Positions 55,160-63,877 of a DNA stretch of 64,000 nt are shown here, one piece after another (positions within the stretch are counted from its first letter, which is position 1; every line of letters begins with the position of its first letter). Source of the DNA: Teichococcus coralli (GTDB lineage: Bacteria > Pseudomonadota > Alphaproteobacteria > Acetobacterales > Acetobacteraceae); contig NZ_SNVJ01000011.1 in assembly GCF_009829925.1 (NCBI RefSeq), positions 1 through 64,000 of the forward strand, given 5' to 3'. Made by a program: the position numbers and the translations under genes. Under the pieces are notes generated by a model. The model was not told the origin of the DNA, searched no databases, and saw only the letters and a list, made by a program, of their open reading frames with translations.

Positions 55160-56993
55160 GAAGAGCGAGAGGACCGAAGCCGCCAAGTCCGCCGAGCCGC
55201 CGCGCCGCGCCGGGCGGAAGACGCGCGAGGTCGCCATCCGCGGCATCGCCATCAGCCCCGGCGTCGCCATCGGCGCCGTCTATGACACCAGCGAGGCGCC
55301 GACCGAGGCGCCGCGCCGCAGCGTCCCGGCCGGGCAGGTAGAGGCGGAGAAGGCCCGCCTCGCCGCCGCCGTGGTCGCCAGCCGCAAGCAGGTCGGCAAG
55401 CTCAAGGGCCGCCTCGCGGTCCTGCCCGAGGAGGCGCAGGACGAGCTGGAGCCGCTGCTCGACGCCTATTCGATGATGCTGGGCGACAGCCGCCTGCTGC
55501 GTGGCGCCCGCCGCCGAATCGCCGAGGAGCTGCTGGCCGCCGAGACGGCGGTGCAGGACGAGGCGGAATCGATCGCCGGCACCATCCTCGCCGCCAAGGA
55601 CGACGACAAGCCCGGCCTGCGGCGCCGCGCCGGCGAGGTGCGCGAGATCGCCCGCCGCCTCACCCGCAACCTGACCGCCATGCCGTTCCGCAGCCTGAAA
55701 GGCGTCCCGCCCGGCGCCATCCTGGTGGCCGAGGAGCTGACGCCGGCCGACGCCGCCCTGCTCGACCCCACCAGGATCGCCGGCGTCGCCACCGAGGAGG
55801 GCGGCGCCGACGGCCATACCGCCATCATGCTGCGGGCGCTCGGCATCCCGAGCGTGCTCGGCTGCCCCGGCCTGACCGAGGCGGCGCGGCGCGGCGACGA
55901 GGCGGTGCTGGACGGCGGCACCGGCATCATCGTCATCCGCCCGGGCGCCGCGGCGCTGGAGGCCGGACGCGAGGCGCTGGCCGGCTACGCCAAGGAGAAG
56001 CAGCGGCTGGCCAAGCTGCGCCGCCTGCCCTCCGTCACGCTGGACGGCGAGGAGGTGGAGCTGCAGGCCAACCTGGAGATCCCGGCCGAGCTGCCGCTGA
56101 TCGCCCAGGCCGGCGCCCAGGGCATCGGCCTGCTGCGCACCGAGTTCCTCTTCATGAACCGCGAGGACCTGCCGGACGAGGACGCGCAGTTCGAGGCCTA
56201 CAGCCAGATCGTCGGCCCGCTCGCCGGGGATGGCGTGACCATCCGCGTGCTCGACTGGGGCGGCGAGAAGGACATGCAGGCGCTGGCCGAGGGCGTGGTG
56301 CCCTGGCACACCGGCCCCAACCCGGCGCTTGGCCTGCGCGGCATCCGCATGCTGCTGAAGCGGCCCGAGCTGCTGGAGGCGCAGTTCGCCGCCATCCTGC
56401 GCGTCGCCACCCAGGGTCCGGTGCGCATCCTGCTGCCGCTGGTCACCATTCCGGCCGAGGTGGCGCAGGCGCGCGAGATCTACGAGCGGGTGGCCCGCCG
56501 GCTGCGCCGCAAGGGCATCCCCCTGCCGGACAAGCTGCCGCCCCTCGGCGCCATGATCGAGACGCCCGGCGCCGCCCTGGCCGCCGACGCCATCGCCCTG
56601 GAGGCCGACTTCTTCGCCATCGGCACCAACGACCTGGCGATGTACACCCTGGCGGTGGACCGCGCCGAGACGGAGGTTTCCCACCTCTACGACCCCCTGC
56701 ACCCGGCGGTGCTGCGGCTGGTGCAGTTCGCCACCGAGGCGGCGCTGCGCCTGCGCATGCCGGTCTCCGTCTGCGGCGAGATGGCCGGCAACCCCCGCCT
56801 GGTACCGCTGCTGCTGGGCCTCGGCATCCGCGCCCTCTCGATGAACGCCAGCGCCATCCCGCGCGTGAAGCAGATGGTGCGGACGCTGAAGATCGACGAC
56901 TGCGCCCGCTTCGCCCGCCGCGTCATGGAGCAGGGCGACCCGCGCCTGATCCAGGAGCTGGTGATGAACTTCGGCAACCCCGACGGGGCGTGA
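55149..56993 (+). CDS. ptsI: PEP-protein phosphotransferase, enzyme I
   Basis: This 614-residue enzyme transfers phosphate from PEP to HPr. About 28 basic residues precede the HPr-binding domain (IRGIAISPGVAIGAVY). The active His is in TEEGGADGHTAIMLRALGIP. PEP-binding motifs are GIGLLRTEFLFMNREDLP, PLVTIPAEV, GAMIETPGAALAAD and FFAIGTNDLAMYTLAVDR. There is no GAF domain, so it is not the PtsP form. It is the last gene of the hprK-rapZ-EIIA-ptsH-ptsI run; ahcY follows after 685 bases with two repeat elements. Confidence 0.94.
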   Translation: MKTEKSERTEAAKSAEPPRRAGRKTREVAIRGIAISPGVAIGAVYDTSEAPTEAPRRSVPAGQVEAEKARLAAAVVASRKQVGKLKGRLAVLPEEAQDELEPLLDAYSMMLGDSRLLRGARRRIAEELLAAETAVQDEAESIAGTILAAKDDDKPGLRRRAGEVREIARRLTRNLTAMPFRSLKGVPPGAILVAEELTPADAALLDPTRIAGVATEEGGADGHTAIMLRALGIPSVLGCPGLTEAARRGDEAVLDGGTGIIVIRPGAAALEAGREALAGYAKEKQRLAKLRRLPSVTLDGEEVELQANLEIPAELPLIAQAGAQGIGLLRTEFLFMNREDLPDEDAQFEAYSQIVGPLAGDGVTIRVLDWGGEKDMQALAEGVVPWHTGPNPALGLRGIRMLLKRPELLEAQFAAILRVATQGPVRILLPLVTIPAEVAQAREIYERVARRLRRKGIPLPDKLPPLGAMIETPGAALAADAIALEADFFAIGTNDLAMYTLAVDRAETEVSHLYDPLHPAVLRLVQFATEAALRLRMPVSVCGEMAGNPRLVPLLLGLGIRALSMNASAIPRVKQMVRTLKIDDCARFARRVMEQGDPRLIQELVMNFGNPDGA

Positions 56994-57029
56994 CGCGGCG
57001 GGAGGGCCGCCTCAGCCGCAGCACAACGG

Positions 57030-57235
57030 CCGGGGAGCCGTCCGAGGCAGTGCCTCGCCCCTCCCAAACCCCTCTTTTCCACTCGGTTCCCGGCCCCGCC
57101 TGAGGCAATCGCGACTCTGATGATCCGTGTGGCAATCGTCGCCGGGACTGTCGCAACCCGGCGCGCGCCCGCGCCACCCGCACAACAGGCTGACAAAAAA
57201 GAATAAAATTGGGGTCCGGGGGAGAAATCGGGCCT
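57030..57235. repeat. Intergenic palindromic element, copy A6 (diverged full copy)
   Basis: The core TGATGATCCG...GTCGCCGGGACTG and the right-hand AGGCTGACAAAAAAGAATAA followed by GGGGTCCGGGGGAGAA match the family. The left end is diverged (CCCAAACCCCTCTTTTCC). It lies directly before A7, so two copies stand in tandem between ptsI and ahcY. Confidence 0.6.
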
Positions 57236-57261
57236 GCCCTCCAACGCTCGGCTGAAGCAAG

Positions 57262-57469
57262 GTCAGGGGGAGTGAACTCCCCCCGAACCCCCCTCCTTTT
57301 TCTGTCAGTTTCCGGCGCTGCCTTTGAAGCAACGGTCCCGCCGATGATCCGCCCGGTGGTGACAGTCGCCGGGGCTGCTCCAGCCCCGGCGTGGGTCCGC
57401 TCCACCGGCACAACAGACGGATCAAAAAGAAAGAAGAGGGGGCCTGGGGGAGAATTCATTCTCCCCCAG
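57262..57469. repeat. Intergenic palindromic element, copy A7 (full)
   Basis: The left hairpin arms are 57266-57273 / 57276-57283 (GGGGGAGT, loop GA). The right hairpin is GGGGGAGAAT-TC-ATTCTCCCCC ending near 57469. CTCCTTTTTCTGTCAGTTTC lies inside the left end; AAAAAGAAAGAAGAGGGGG inside the right. The core has GATGATCCGCCC and CAGTCGCCGGGGCTGC. It is the best-preserved copy in the window. Confidence 0.75.
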
Positions 57470-57589
57470 ACCTGACCATGATCCTGCCCATGGGCGGTTT
57501 CGAAGACCGGCTCCGGTCCCGTATGGCCGCGGGCGCCACCACGCATGAGGGCGGTGCAGTGCGTGCCGTGCGCCCTGAAGGGCCAAAAC

Positions 57590-57611
57590 ACATAAAGACA
57601 TTATTATGTCT
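57590..57611. promoter_or_regulatory. Palindromic operator candidate in the ahcY leader
   Basis: AGACAT-TATT-ATGTCT is a perfect palindrome (57596-57611) nested with ACATAA...TTATGT (57590-57609). It is strikingly A/T-rich in a GC-rich region and lies 68 bases before ahcY. It resembles the ACATAAAGATATCTTTATGT-type operators of ArsR-family SAM/SAH regulators that I recall for Alphaproteobacteria. The regulator is not in this window. Confidence 0.45.
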
Positions 57612-57678
57612 CGCTGCATCCCTTGGCCCTGCGGGGCGGGCCGTGCTATCGGGCGGGCACCTTCTGGAGAACAGACCC

Positions 57679-58986
57679 ATGCCCGACGCGAACACCGCCG
57701 CCGCCGACCACAAGGTGAAGGACATCTCCCTGGCCGAATGGGGCCGGAAGGAGATCTCGATGGCCGAGGACGAGATGCCCGGCCTGATGGCGATCCGCGC
57801 GGAATACGGTCCCTCCCAGCCGCTGAAGGGCGCCCGCATCGCCGGCTGCCTGCACATGACGATCCAGACCGCGGTGCTGATCGAGACGCTGACCGCGCTC
57901 GGCGCCGAGGTCCGCTGGTCGTCGTGCAACATCTTCTCCACCCAGGACCACGCCGCCGCCGCCATCGCCGCCGCCGGCATTCCCGTCTTCGCCTGGAAGG
58001 GCATGAACGAGGAGGAGTTCTGGTGGTGCATCGAGCAGACCGTCCGCGGGCCGGACGGCTGGGAGATCAACATGATCCTCGATGACGGCGGCGACCTCAC
58101 CGTGCTGATGCACGACAAGTACCCCGAGCTGCTGAAGAACGTCCGCGGCCTCTCGGAGGAGACCACGACCGGCGTGCACCGGCTGTGGGAAATGGCGCGC
58201 AAGGGCACGCTGAAGGTGCCCGCCATCAACGTGAACGACAGCGTCACCAAGTCGAAGTTCGACAACCTCTACGGCTGCCGCGAGTCGCTGGTGGACGCCA
58301 TCCGCCGCGGCACGGACGTGATGATGGCCGGCAAGGTCGCCGTGGTCGCCGGCTACGGCGATGTCGGCAAGGGCTCCGCCGCCTCGCTGAGCAAGGCCGG
58401 CTGCCGCGTGATGGTGACCGAGGCCGACCCGATCTGCGCCCTGCAGGCCGCCATGGAAGGCTATGAGGTCGTGACCATGGAGGATGCCGCGCCGAAGGGC
58501 GACATCTTCGTCACCGCGACCGGCAATGTGGACGTCATCACGATCGACCACATGCGGGCGATGAAGCACCGCGCCATCGTCTGCAACATCGGCCACTTCG
58601 ACTCCGAGATCCAGATCGGCGCGCTGCGCAACTTCCATTGGGACAACGTGAAGCCGCAGGTGGACGAGGTGATCTTCCCCGACGGCAAGCGCCTGATCGT
58701 GCTCTCCGAGGGGCGCCTGGTGAACCTGGGCAACGCCACCGGCCATCCGAGCTTCGTGATGTCGGCCAGCTTCTCCAACCAGACGCTGGCGCAGATCGAG
58801 CTGTGGACCAACCACCAGGCCTACGAGAACAAGGTCTACACCCTGCCCAAGAAGCTGGACGAGAAGGTGGCCGCCCTGCACCTCGCCAAGGTCGGCGCCC
58901 AGCTCACCAGGCTGAGCCCGAAGCAGGCCGAGTATATCGGCGTCGAGGTCAGCGGCCCGTTCAAGCACGACCTCTACCGCTACTGA
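57679..58986 (+). CDS. ahcY: Adenosylhomocysteinase
   Basis: This 435-residue NAD-dependent enzyme splits S-adenosylhomocysteine into adenosine and homocysteine, removing the product of methyltransferases. Motifs: [53 protein letters not shown], the NAD loop [36 protein letters not shown] and the C-terminal [11 protein letters not shown] 57679 follows TGGAGA and gives the normal start. Its place after the PTS genes is conserved in Alphaproteobacteria. Confidence 0.97.
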   Translation: MPDANTAAADHKVKDISLAEWGRKEISMAEDEMPGLMAIRAEYGPSQPLKGARIAGCLHMTIQTAVLIETLTALGAEVRWSSCNIFSTQDHAAAAIAAAGIPVFAWKGMNEEEFWWCIEQTVRGPDGWEINMILDDGGDLTVLMHDKYPELLKNVRGLSEETTTGVHRLWEMARKGTLKVPAINVNDSVTKSKFDNLYGCRESLVDAIRRGTDVMMAGKVAVVAGYGDVGKGSAASLSKAGCRVMVTEADPICALQAAMEGYEVVTMEDAAPKGDIFVTATGNVDVITIDHMRAMKHRAIVCNIGHFDSEIQIGALRNFHWDNVKPQVDEVIFPDGKRLIVLSEGRLVNLGNATGHPSFVMSASFSNQTLAQIELWTNHQAYENKVYTLPKKLDEKVAALHLAKVGAQLTRLSPKQAEYIGVEVSGPFKHDLYRY

Positions 58987-59025
58987 GGCGGCAGCGGCGG
59001 TCCCGCCGGGCTGGCGGGCCGTGCA

Positions 59026-59246
59026 AGGCCCGGGGGGAAGGAATTCTCCCCCCGACCCCCTCATTCTTTCTTTTTGTCAGTCTGACTTTCTTTTTGTCAG
59101 TCTGATCCGCGGGCGCGCGCCGGCGCTGGGCCAGTCCCGGCGACTGCTGCCACGCGGGTCGTCAGGGGCGCCATGGCCTCAGGCGGCGCCGAAAACCGAC
59201 AGAGGAAGGAGGGGGGTTCGGGGGGAGTTCACTCCCCCTGACCTGG
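59026..59246. repeat. Intergenic palindromic element, copy A8 (full, with internal duplication)
   Basis: The left hairpin GGGGGGAAGGAATTCTCCCCCC is near 59034-59053; the right hairpin arms are 59221-59228 / 59231-59238 (GGGGGAGT, loop TC). CTTTCTTTTTGTCAGTCTGA is duplicated in tandem (about 59065-59106). The core CCCGGCGACTGCTGCCACGC is nearly identical to that of A1. The rest of the 58987-59433 gap (59247-59433) shows only an A/T-richer leader before the TRAP gene. Confidence 0.7.
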
Positions 59247-59433
59247 CTTCCGCAGGGAGTTACGTGGCAGCCCTGCCTCTTGCGGCGTCCGGCAAGCACC
59301 AAAAGAGCCGAAATTTTCGCTCTTCGCGCAATAAAATTGCGCGGCACCCCTTCCCCGGCAGCTTGATCGAGGGGATAAGCCCCTGCATGGCCCAAGCCGG
59401 GCCGCAAGCAACTGCCTGCGAAGGATCCCGCCA

Positions 59434-60522
59434 ATGAACCGCCGCGCCCTGCTCGGCGCCGCCGCTGCCGCGGCGCCGGCTGCCCTTGCCACCCCCGCCC
59501 TGGCGCAGTCGGCGCCGGAGGTGCGGTGGCGCCTGACCAGCAGTTTCCCGCGCAACCTCGACATCCTCTTCGGCGCGCCGGAGGTGATCGCCCGCCGCGT
59601 CGCCGCGCTGACGGACAACAAGTTCCAGATCCGCGTTTTCCCGGCCGGCGAGATCGTCGGCGGGCTGCAGGCGCTGGACGCGGTGCAGGCCGGCACGGTG
59701 GAGTGCGCCCACACCGCCTCCTACTACTACGTGGGCAAGGAGCCCTCCTTCGCCTTCTTCACCGCCATGCCCTTTGGGCTGAACACCCGCATGTACAACG
59801 CGTGGTACCGCCATGGCGGCGGCGCCAAGCTGGCGGCCGACCTGTTCGGCGCCTACAACTGCGTGGGCTTCACCGCCGGCGACACCGGCGCCCAGATGGG
59901 CGGCTGGTTCCGCAAGGAAGTGAAGACGCTGGCCGACATCCAGGGCCTGAAGTTCCGCATCGCCGGCTTCGCCGGCCAGGTCTTCGCCAAGATGGGCGCG
60001 GTGCCGACCCAGGTCGCGGCGGCCGACATCTACCCCTCGCTGGAGCGCGGCACGCTGGACGCGGTGGAGTTCGTCGGTCCCTATGACGACGAGAAGCTCG
60101 GCTTCGCCCGGGTGGCGCCGAACTACTATTTCCCCGGCTTCTGGGAGCCCGGCGCTCGGCTGCACCTGCTGGTCGGCAAGAACGCCTGGGAGGCCCTGCC
60201 GCCGGCCTACAAGGCGGCCATCGAGATCGCCTGCGCCGATGCCGACATGGACATGACGGCCCGCTACGACGCCAGCAACCCGCAGGCGCTGCGCCGGCTG
60301 CTCGCCAATGGCGCCCAGCTCCGCCCCTGGTCGCGCGAGATCCTCTCCGCCGCCTGGAAGGCCACGCACGAGCTGTATGACGAGACCAGCGCCAAGGACG
60401 CGCGCTTCAAGACGATCTGGGACTCCTACCGCCCCTTCCGCGACGACGAGTACGCCTGGTTCCGCGTCGCCGAGAACTCCTTCGACAACTTCGCCTTCAC
60501 CGCGGCCCAAACGGTAAAGTAA
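59434..60522 (+). CDS. TRAP transporter substrate-binding protein (DctP/TakP-like)
   Basis: It has 362 residues. A signal with an Arg-Arg pair (MNRRALLGAAAAAAPAALAT) is cleaved near ALAQ. The mature protein has VFPAGEIVGGLQALDAVQAG, GGWFRKEVKTLADIQGLKFR and the ligand-binding AVEFVGPYDDEKLGFARVAP followed by YYFPGFWEPG. This resembles TakP-type 2-oxo-acid-binding proteins. The membrane subunits (DctQ/DctM) are not adjacent, so it is an orphan here. The ligand (2-oxo acid or hydroxy acid) is an inference. Confidence 0.88.
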   Translation: MNRRALLGAAAAAAPAALATPALAQSAPEVRWRLTSSFPRNLDILFGAPEVIARRVAALTDNKFQIRVFPAGEIVGGLQALDAVQAGTVECAHTASYYYVGKEPSFAFFTAMPFGLNTRMYNAWYRHGGGAKLAADLFGAYNCVGFTAGDTGAQMGGWFRKEVKTLADIQGLKFRIAGFAGQVFAKMGAVPTQVAAADIYPSLERGTLDAVEFVGPYDDEKLGFARVAPNYYFPGFWEPGARLHLLVGKNAWEALPPAYKAAIEIACADADMDMTARYDASNPQALRRLLANGAQLRPWSREILSAAWKATHELYDETSAKDARFKTIWDSYRPFRDDEYAWFRVAENSFDNFAFTAAQTVK

Positions 60523-60665
60523 TCCCGGCACCGGAGCGGGGCTTCGTTCCACTCCGGTGAAGCTGACCTCGATTTCATCCCGTGCGCAGCCTTAACCGCG
60601 GCTTCGCGCGGTGACAGATGTTGCGCTGCACGCTATCGGGTCCGCTCCAGCGCAGGACCGACGCC

Positions 60666-61472
60666 ATGGATCTCGTCTCGCTCCTTTCCGCCATGCTCAT
60701 GGGCGTGGTGGAGGGGGTCACCGAATTCCTCCCGATCTCCTCGACCGGCCACCTGATCCTCCTCGGCGAGGTGATCGGCTTTCAGGGACCGCCCGGCAAG
60801 ACCTTCGAGATCAGCATCCAGCTCGGCGCTATCCTGGCGGTGATCTGGCTGTTCCGGGAAACGCTGCTGCGCATCGCCTTCGGCATGTGGCGGCGCGGCA
60901 GCACCGAATACTACTTCGCCATCAACCTGCTGCTGGCCTTCCTGCCCGCGCTGGTGCTGGGCGCCACGCTCTACAAGCCGATCACCGAGATGCTCTACAC
61001 GCCGCTGGTCATCGCCCTGGCGCTGATCGCGGGTGGGGTGGCCATCATCCTCATCGAGCGCAACCGCCCCGCTCCCACCATCCATTCGGTGCCGGAGATC
61101 GGACCGCTGGCGGCCCTGCTGATCGGCTTCGGGCAGGCTCTGGCGATGATCCCCGGCACCAGCCGCTCTGGCGCCACCATCATCAGCGCCCTGCTGGTGG
61201 GGGTGGACCGCCGCGTCGCCGCCGAGTTCAGCTTCCTGCTGGCGGTGCCCACCATGCTGGCCGCCACCGTGTTCAGCCTGTGGAAGAACCGGGCGGAGCT
61301 GGACCTCTCGGCGGCCGGGCAGATCGGCGTGGGCTTCGTCGTCACCTTCCTCGTCTCGCTGCTGGTGGTGCGCTGGCTGATGTCGGTGATCAGCCGCATC
61401 GGCTTCACGCCCTTCGCCTGGTACCGCATCATCCTGGGCGTGCTGATCCTGGCCTGGCTGGGCCTGCGCTGA
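60666..61472 (+). CDS. uppP: Undecaprenyl-diphosphatase UppP/BacA
   Basis: This 268-residue membrane enzyme recycles undecaprenyl pyrophosphate to the monophosphate carrier for cell-wall synthesis. The two active-site motifs are visible: VEGVTEFLPISSTGHLILLG near the N-terminus and IPGTSRSGATIISALLVGV. About eight hydrophobic segments. ATG 60666 gives the standard family start (MDLVSLLSAMLMGVVEG). Confidence 0.96.
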   Translation: MDLVSLLSAMLMGVVEGVTEFLPISSTGHLILLGEVIGFQGPPGKTFEISIQLGAILAVIWLFRETLLRIAFGMWRRGSTEYYFAINLLLAFLPALVLGATLYKPITEMLYTPLVIALALIAGGVAIILIERNRPAPTIHSVPEIGPLAALLIGFGQALAMIPGTSRSGATIISALLVGVDRRVAAEFSFLLAVPTMLAATVFSLWKNRAELDLSAAGQIGVGFVVTFLVSLLVVRWLMSVISRIGFTPFAWYRIILGVLILAWLGLR

Positions 61473-61545
61473 AGCGCCATCAGATCGCTTGATCCGGGAA
61501 ACACGAGCCGTCATCTTCGCCTCATCTTCCGGATGGTGAGGCCCG

Positions 61546-61998
61546 ATGCGGCTCGCGGCGCAGACTTTCATATTCCTGATCCTGCTGGCCCTTCCGGCCC
61601 TGGCCCAGACATGGCCGAACGAGACCGGGCCGGGTGGCGACCTCTTCCGCAACTCTTCCCGCCAGTTCGACCGGCTGTGGCAGGCGACACCGCCGGCAAG
61701 CAGCCAGCCGGAGGCGCGGCCCGGCCTGCCGCGCCCGGTGGCGCAGCCGGCGGTCCCCATGCTCGACTGGACGCCCCCGCCGCCCGCCGCGCGCGCCACG
61801 GCCCCGAGGCGGCCGGTCCAGCGCCGCAGCACGCCCCGCCCCGCTCCGGCGCCGGCGACGCAGGCCGCCGCCCCGAACCGGCAGGACTGGGAGCGCAGCC
61901 TGAAAGAGCGGGAGCGGGAGATGGACACCATGCGCCGGCGCCTGGATGAGGAGCGGCAACGCTTTGACGCGCAGGGCAAGGCCACGCCGAACCCATAA
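61546..61998 (+). CDS. Small exported protein with Pro/Ala-rich middle and C-terminal coiled coil
   Basis: It has 150 residues. A clear signal peptide (MRLAAQTFIFLILLALPALA) cleaves before QTWPNETGPG. A Pro/Ala/Arg-rich stretch (about 50-110) follows, and a charged helix DWERSLKEREREMDTMRRRL probably forms a coiled coil. I do not recognise the family; a periplasmic or envelope-associated role is likely. The TAA stop is part of the A tract that forms the T run of the convergent terminator. Confidence 0.72.
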   Translation: MRLAAQTFIFLILLALPALAQTWPNETGPGGDLFRNSSRQFDRLWQATPPASSQPEARPGLPRPVAQPAVPMLDWTPPPPAARATAPRRPVQRRSTPRPAPAPATQAAAPNRQDWERSLKEREREMDTMRRRLDEERQRFDAQGKATPNP

Positions 61999-62028
61999 AA
62001 AAGTCCGGGGGAAGGTATTCCCCCGGAC
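61997..62028 (-). terminator. Rho-independent terminator of the CoA-transferase genes
   Basis: Perfect 11-base arms at 62003-62013 and 62018-62028 (GTCCGGGGGAA and complement) are followed on the minus strand by six T. The T run overlaps the stop codon of the convergent exported-protein gene. Confidence 0.8.
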
Positions 62029-62048
62029 CCCCATCTTCCTTCTGTCAG
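62003..62048. repeat. Intergenic palindromic element, half copy A9
   Basis: The left end only: GTCCGGGGGAAGGTATTCCC hairpin, then CCCCCATCTTCCTTCTGTCAGTG. The core and the right end are absent. The hairpin works as the terminator of the minus-strand genes. Confidence 0.65.
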
Positions 62049-62081
62049 TGCGCCGGCGGGGAGGCGGAAGGCGACCCGCTT

Positions 62082-62729
62082 TCAGGCCAGGCCAGGGCCG
62101 GCCTGGAAGGCGGCCTCGGTCTTCTCCCGCAGCTCGCCCGGCGTGACGCCCGGCGCCAGCTCCACCAGCGTCATGCCGCCCGCCTGGCGGTCGATCTCGA
62201 ACACGCCGAGCTCGGTGATCACCATGTCCACCACCGCCTTGCCGGTCAGCGGCAGGGTGCATTCGCGCAGCAGCTTCGGCTTGCCGCCGGCGGTGTGTTC
62301 CATCAGCACCACCACCTTCTTCACCCCGGCCACCAGGTCCATGGCGCCGCCCATGCCCTTCACCATCTTGCCGGGGATCATCCAGTTGGCGAGGTCGCCG
62401 TTCTCCGCCACCTGCAGCGCGCCGAGGATGGAGAGGTCCACGTGCCCGCCGCGGATCATGGCGAAGCTGTCGGCGGAGGAGAAGAAGCTGGTGGTGGGCA
62501 GCTCCGTCACGGTCTGCTTGCCGGCGTTGATCAGGTCCGGGTCCTCGTCGCCCTCGTAGGGGAAGGGCCCCATGCCGAGCATGCCGTTCTCGGACTGGAG
62601 CTGCACGCTGATGCCGTCGGGGATGTGGTTCGCCACCAGCGTCGGGATGCCGATGCCGAGGTTGACGTAGAAGCCGTCCTGCAGCTCACGCGCGGCGCGG
62701 GCCGCCATTTCATCGCGGGTCCAGGGCAT
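62082..62729 (-). CDS. 3-oxoacid CoA-transferase subunit B
   Basis: This 215-residue beta subunit of a succinyl-CoA:3-ketoacid-type CoA-transferase has the catalytic Glu in [51 protein letters not shown] and [14 protein letters not shown] are family segments. It acts with the alpha subunit encoded 15 bases upstream. It moves CoA to acetoacetate or a related 3-oxo acid for degradation; the exact acid (acetoacetate or 3-oxoadipate) is not fixed by sequence. Confidence 0.92.
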   Translation of the reverse strand: MPWTRDEMAARAARELQDGFYVNLGIGIPTLVANHIPDGISVQLQSENGMLGMGPFPYEGDEDPDLINAGKQTVTELPTTSFFSSADSFAMIRGGHVDLSILGALQVAENGDLANWMIPGKMVKGMGGAMDLVAGVKKVVVLMEHTAGGKPKLLRECTLPLTGKAVVDMVITELGVFEIDRQAGGMTLVELAPGVTPGELREKTEAAFQAGPGLA

Positions 62730-62744
62730 GTCTCGTCCTCCCTC

Positions 62745-63506
62745 TCAGGCCAGGCTCTCGGCGCCGGCGGCCGAGGCGTTCGCGTTGGCCGGGATCGCAT
62801 CCGTCACCCGCTTGCGGGTGGTGCGCTGCTCGATCCGCTTCTGGTAGCCTTCGGGCAGCTTCACGATGCGCTTCACGTAGATGCCGGGGGTGTGGATCTG
62901 GTCAGGGTCGATCTCGCCCGGCTGCACCAGGTGCTCCACCTGCACCACCGTCACCTTCGCGGCGGTGGCCATCATCGGGTTGAAGTTGCGCGCCGTCTTG
63001 CGGAAGACGAGGTTGCCCTCGGTGTCGGCCTTCCAGGCGTGGACGATGGCGAGGTCGGCGAAGAGGCCGCGCTCCATCACATAGTTCTCGCCGTCGAACG
63101 CGCGGGTCTCCTTCCCCTCCGCCACGGCGGTGCCGTAGCCGGTTTTGGTGAAGAAGGCCGGGATGCCGGCGCCGCCGGCGCGGATGCGCTCGGCCAGCGT
63201 GCCCTGCGGGTTGAACTCGATCTCCAGCTCGCCGGCCAGGAACTGCTCGGCGAAGGTCTTGTTCTCACCCACATAGGAGGAGATCATCTTGCGGATCTGC
63301 CGCGTCTTCAGCAGCAGGCCGAGCCCCGCGTCGTCGATGCCCGCGTTGTTGGAGACGACCGTGAGGTCCTTCACGCCGGAATCGCGGATCGCCTCGATCA
63401 GCGCCGCCGGGATGCCGCAAAGGCCGAAGCCGCCGGAGTGGATCAGCATGCCGTCCTGCAGCAGCCCCTCCAGCGCGGCACGTGCATCCGGGTAGATTTT
63501 CCGCAT
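62745..63506 (-). CDS. 3-oxoacid CoA-transferase subunit A
   Basis: This 253-residue alpha subunit has the glycine-rich SGGFGLCGIPAALIEAI, TVVSNNAGIDDAGLGLLL, MISSYVGENKTFAEQFL, EIEFNPQGTLAERIRAGGAG and GIPAFFTKTGYGT. The ATG at 63506 has GGGGAG upstream at good spacing; an adjacent GTG would add one residue. It is the first gene of the two-gene unit and probably has its promoter in the 63507-63640 stretch. Confidence 0.92.
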   Translation of the reverse strand: MRKIYPDARAALEGLLQDGMLIHSGGFGLCGIPAALIEAIRDSGVKDLTVVSNNAGIDDAGLGLLLKTRQIRKMISSYVGENKTFAEQFLAGELEIEFNPQGTLAERIRAGGAGIPAFFTKTGYGTAVAEGKETRAFDGENYVMERGLFADLAIVHAWKADTEGNLVFRKTARNFNPMMATAAKVTVVQVEHLVQPGEIDPDQIHTPGIYVKRIVKLPEGYQKRIEQRTTRKRVTDAIPANANASAAGAESLA

Positions 63507-63638
63507 CACAGACGCTCCCCAGTTCGGAATGCGCCGAAGCTACCCACCCGGCCGGGCGGGCGAAAGGGGGGCGGCGTGTGCACCGCACCGGAGCGGCCGG
63601 AGCCGACGAAAAAACACGAAAAACAGCGTCTCGCCCGC

Positions 63639-63666
63639 TTGCGCGCCCCTGGCCGCATGGTTATAC
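63639..63666 (+). promoter_or_regulatory. Probable sigma-70-type promoter of tRNA-Ala
   Basis: TTGCGC (63639-63644), a 16-base spacer and TTATAC (63661-63666) lie 17 bases before the mature tRNA. Position and hexamers fit, but the match is only moderate. Confidence 0.5.
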
Positions 63667-63683
63667 CCCGGCCACTTCCCTGA

Positions 63684-63759
<76 letters not shown>

Positions 63760-63766
63760 GTTTCCG

Positions 63767-63796
63767 GAAACCCGGCCTCGCGAGAGGCCGGGTTTC
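63767..63796 (+). terminator. Terminator downstream of tRNA-Ala
   Basis: Perfect 13-base arms (63767-63779 and 63784-63796, GAAACCCGGCCTC and complement) with a GCGA loop lie seven bases after the tRNA. Its TTTC is within the stem, and only a weak pyrimidine run follows. Confidence 0.65.
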
Positions 63797-63877
63797 CTGC
63801 TTCCGGGAGCCAGCATTCCTGGTGAAGCGTATCCGGCGTTCCGCTATACAACCGGAACGTTCACGGAGATCCTGCCC

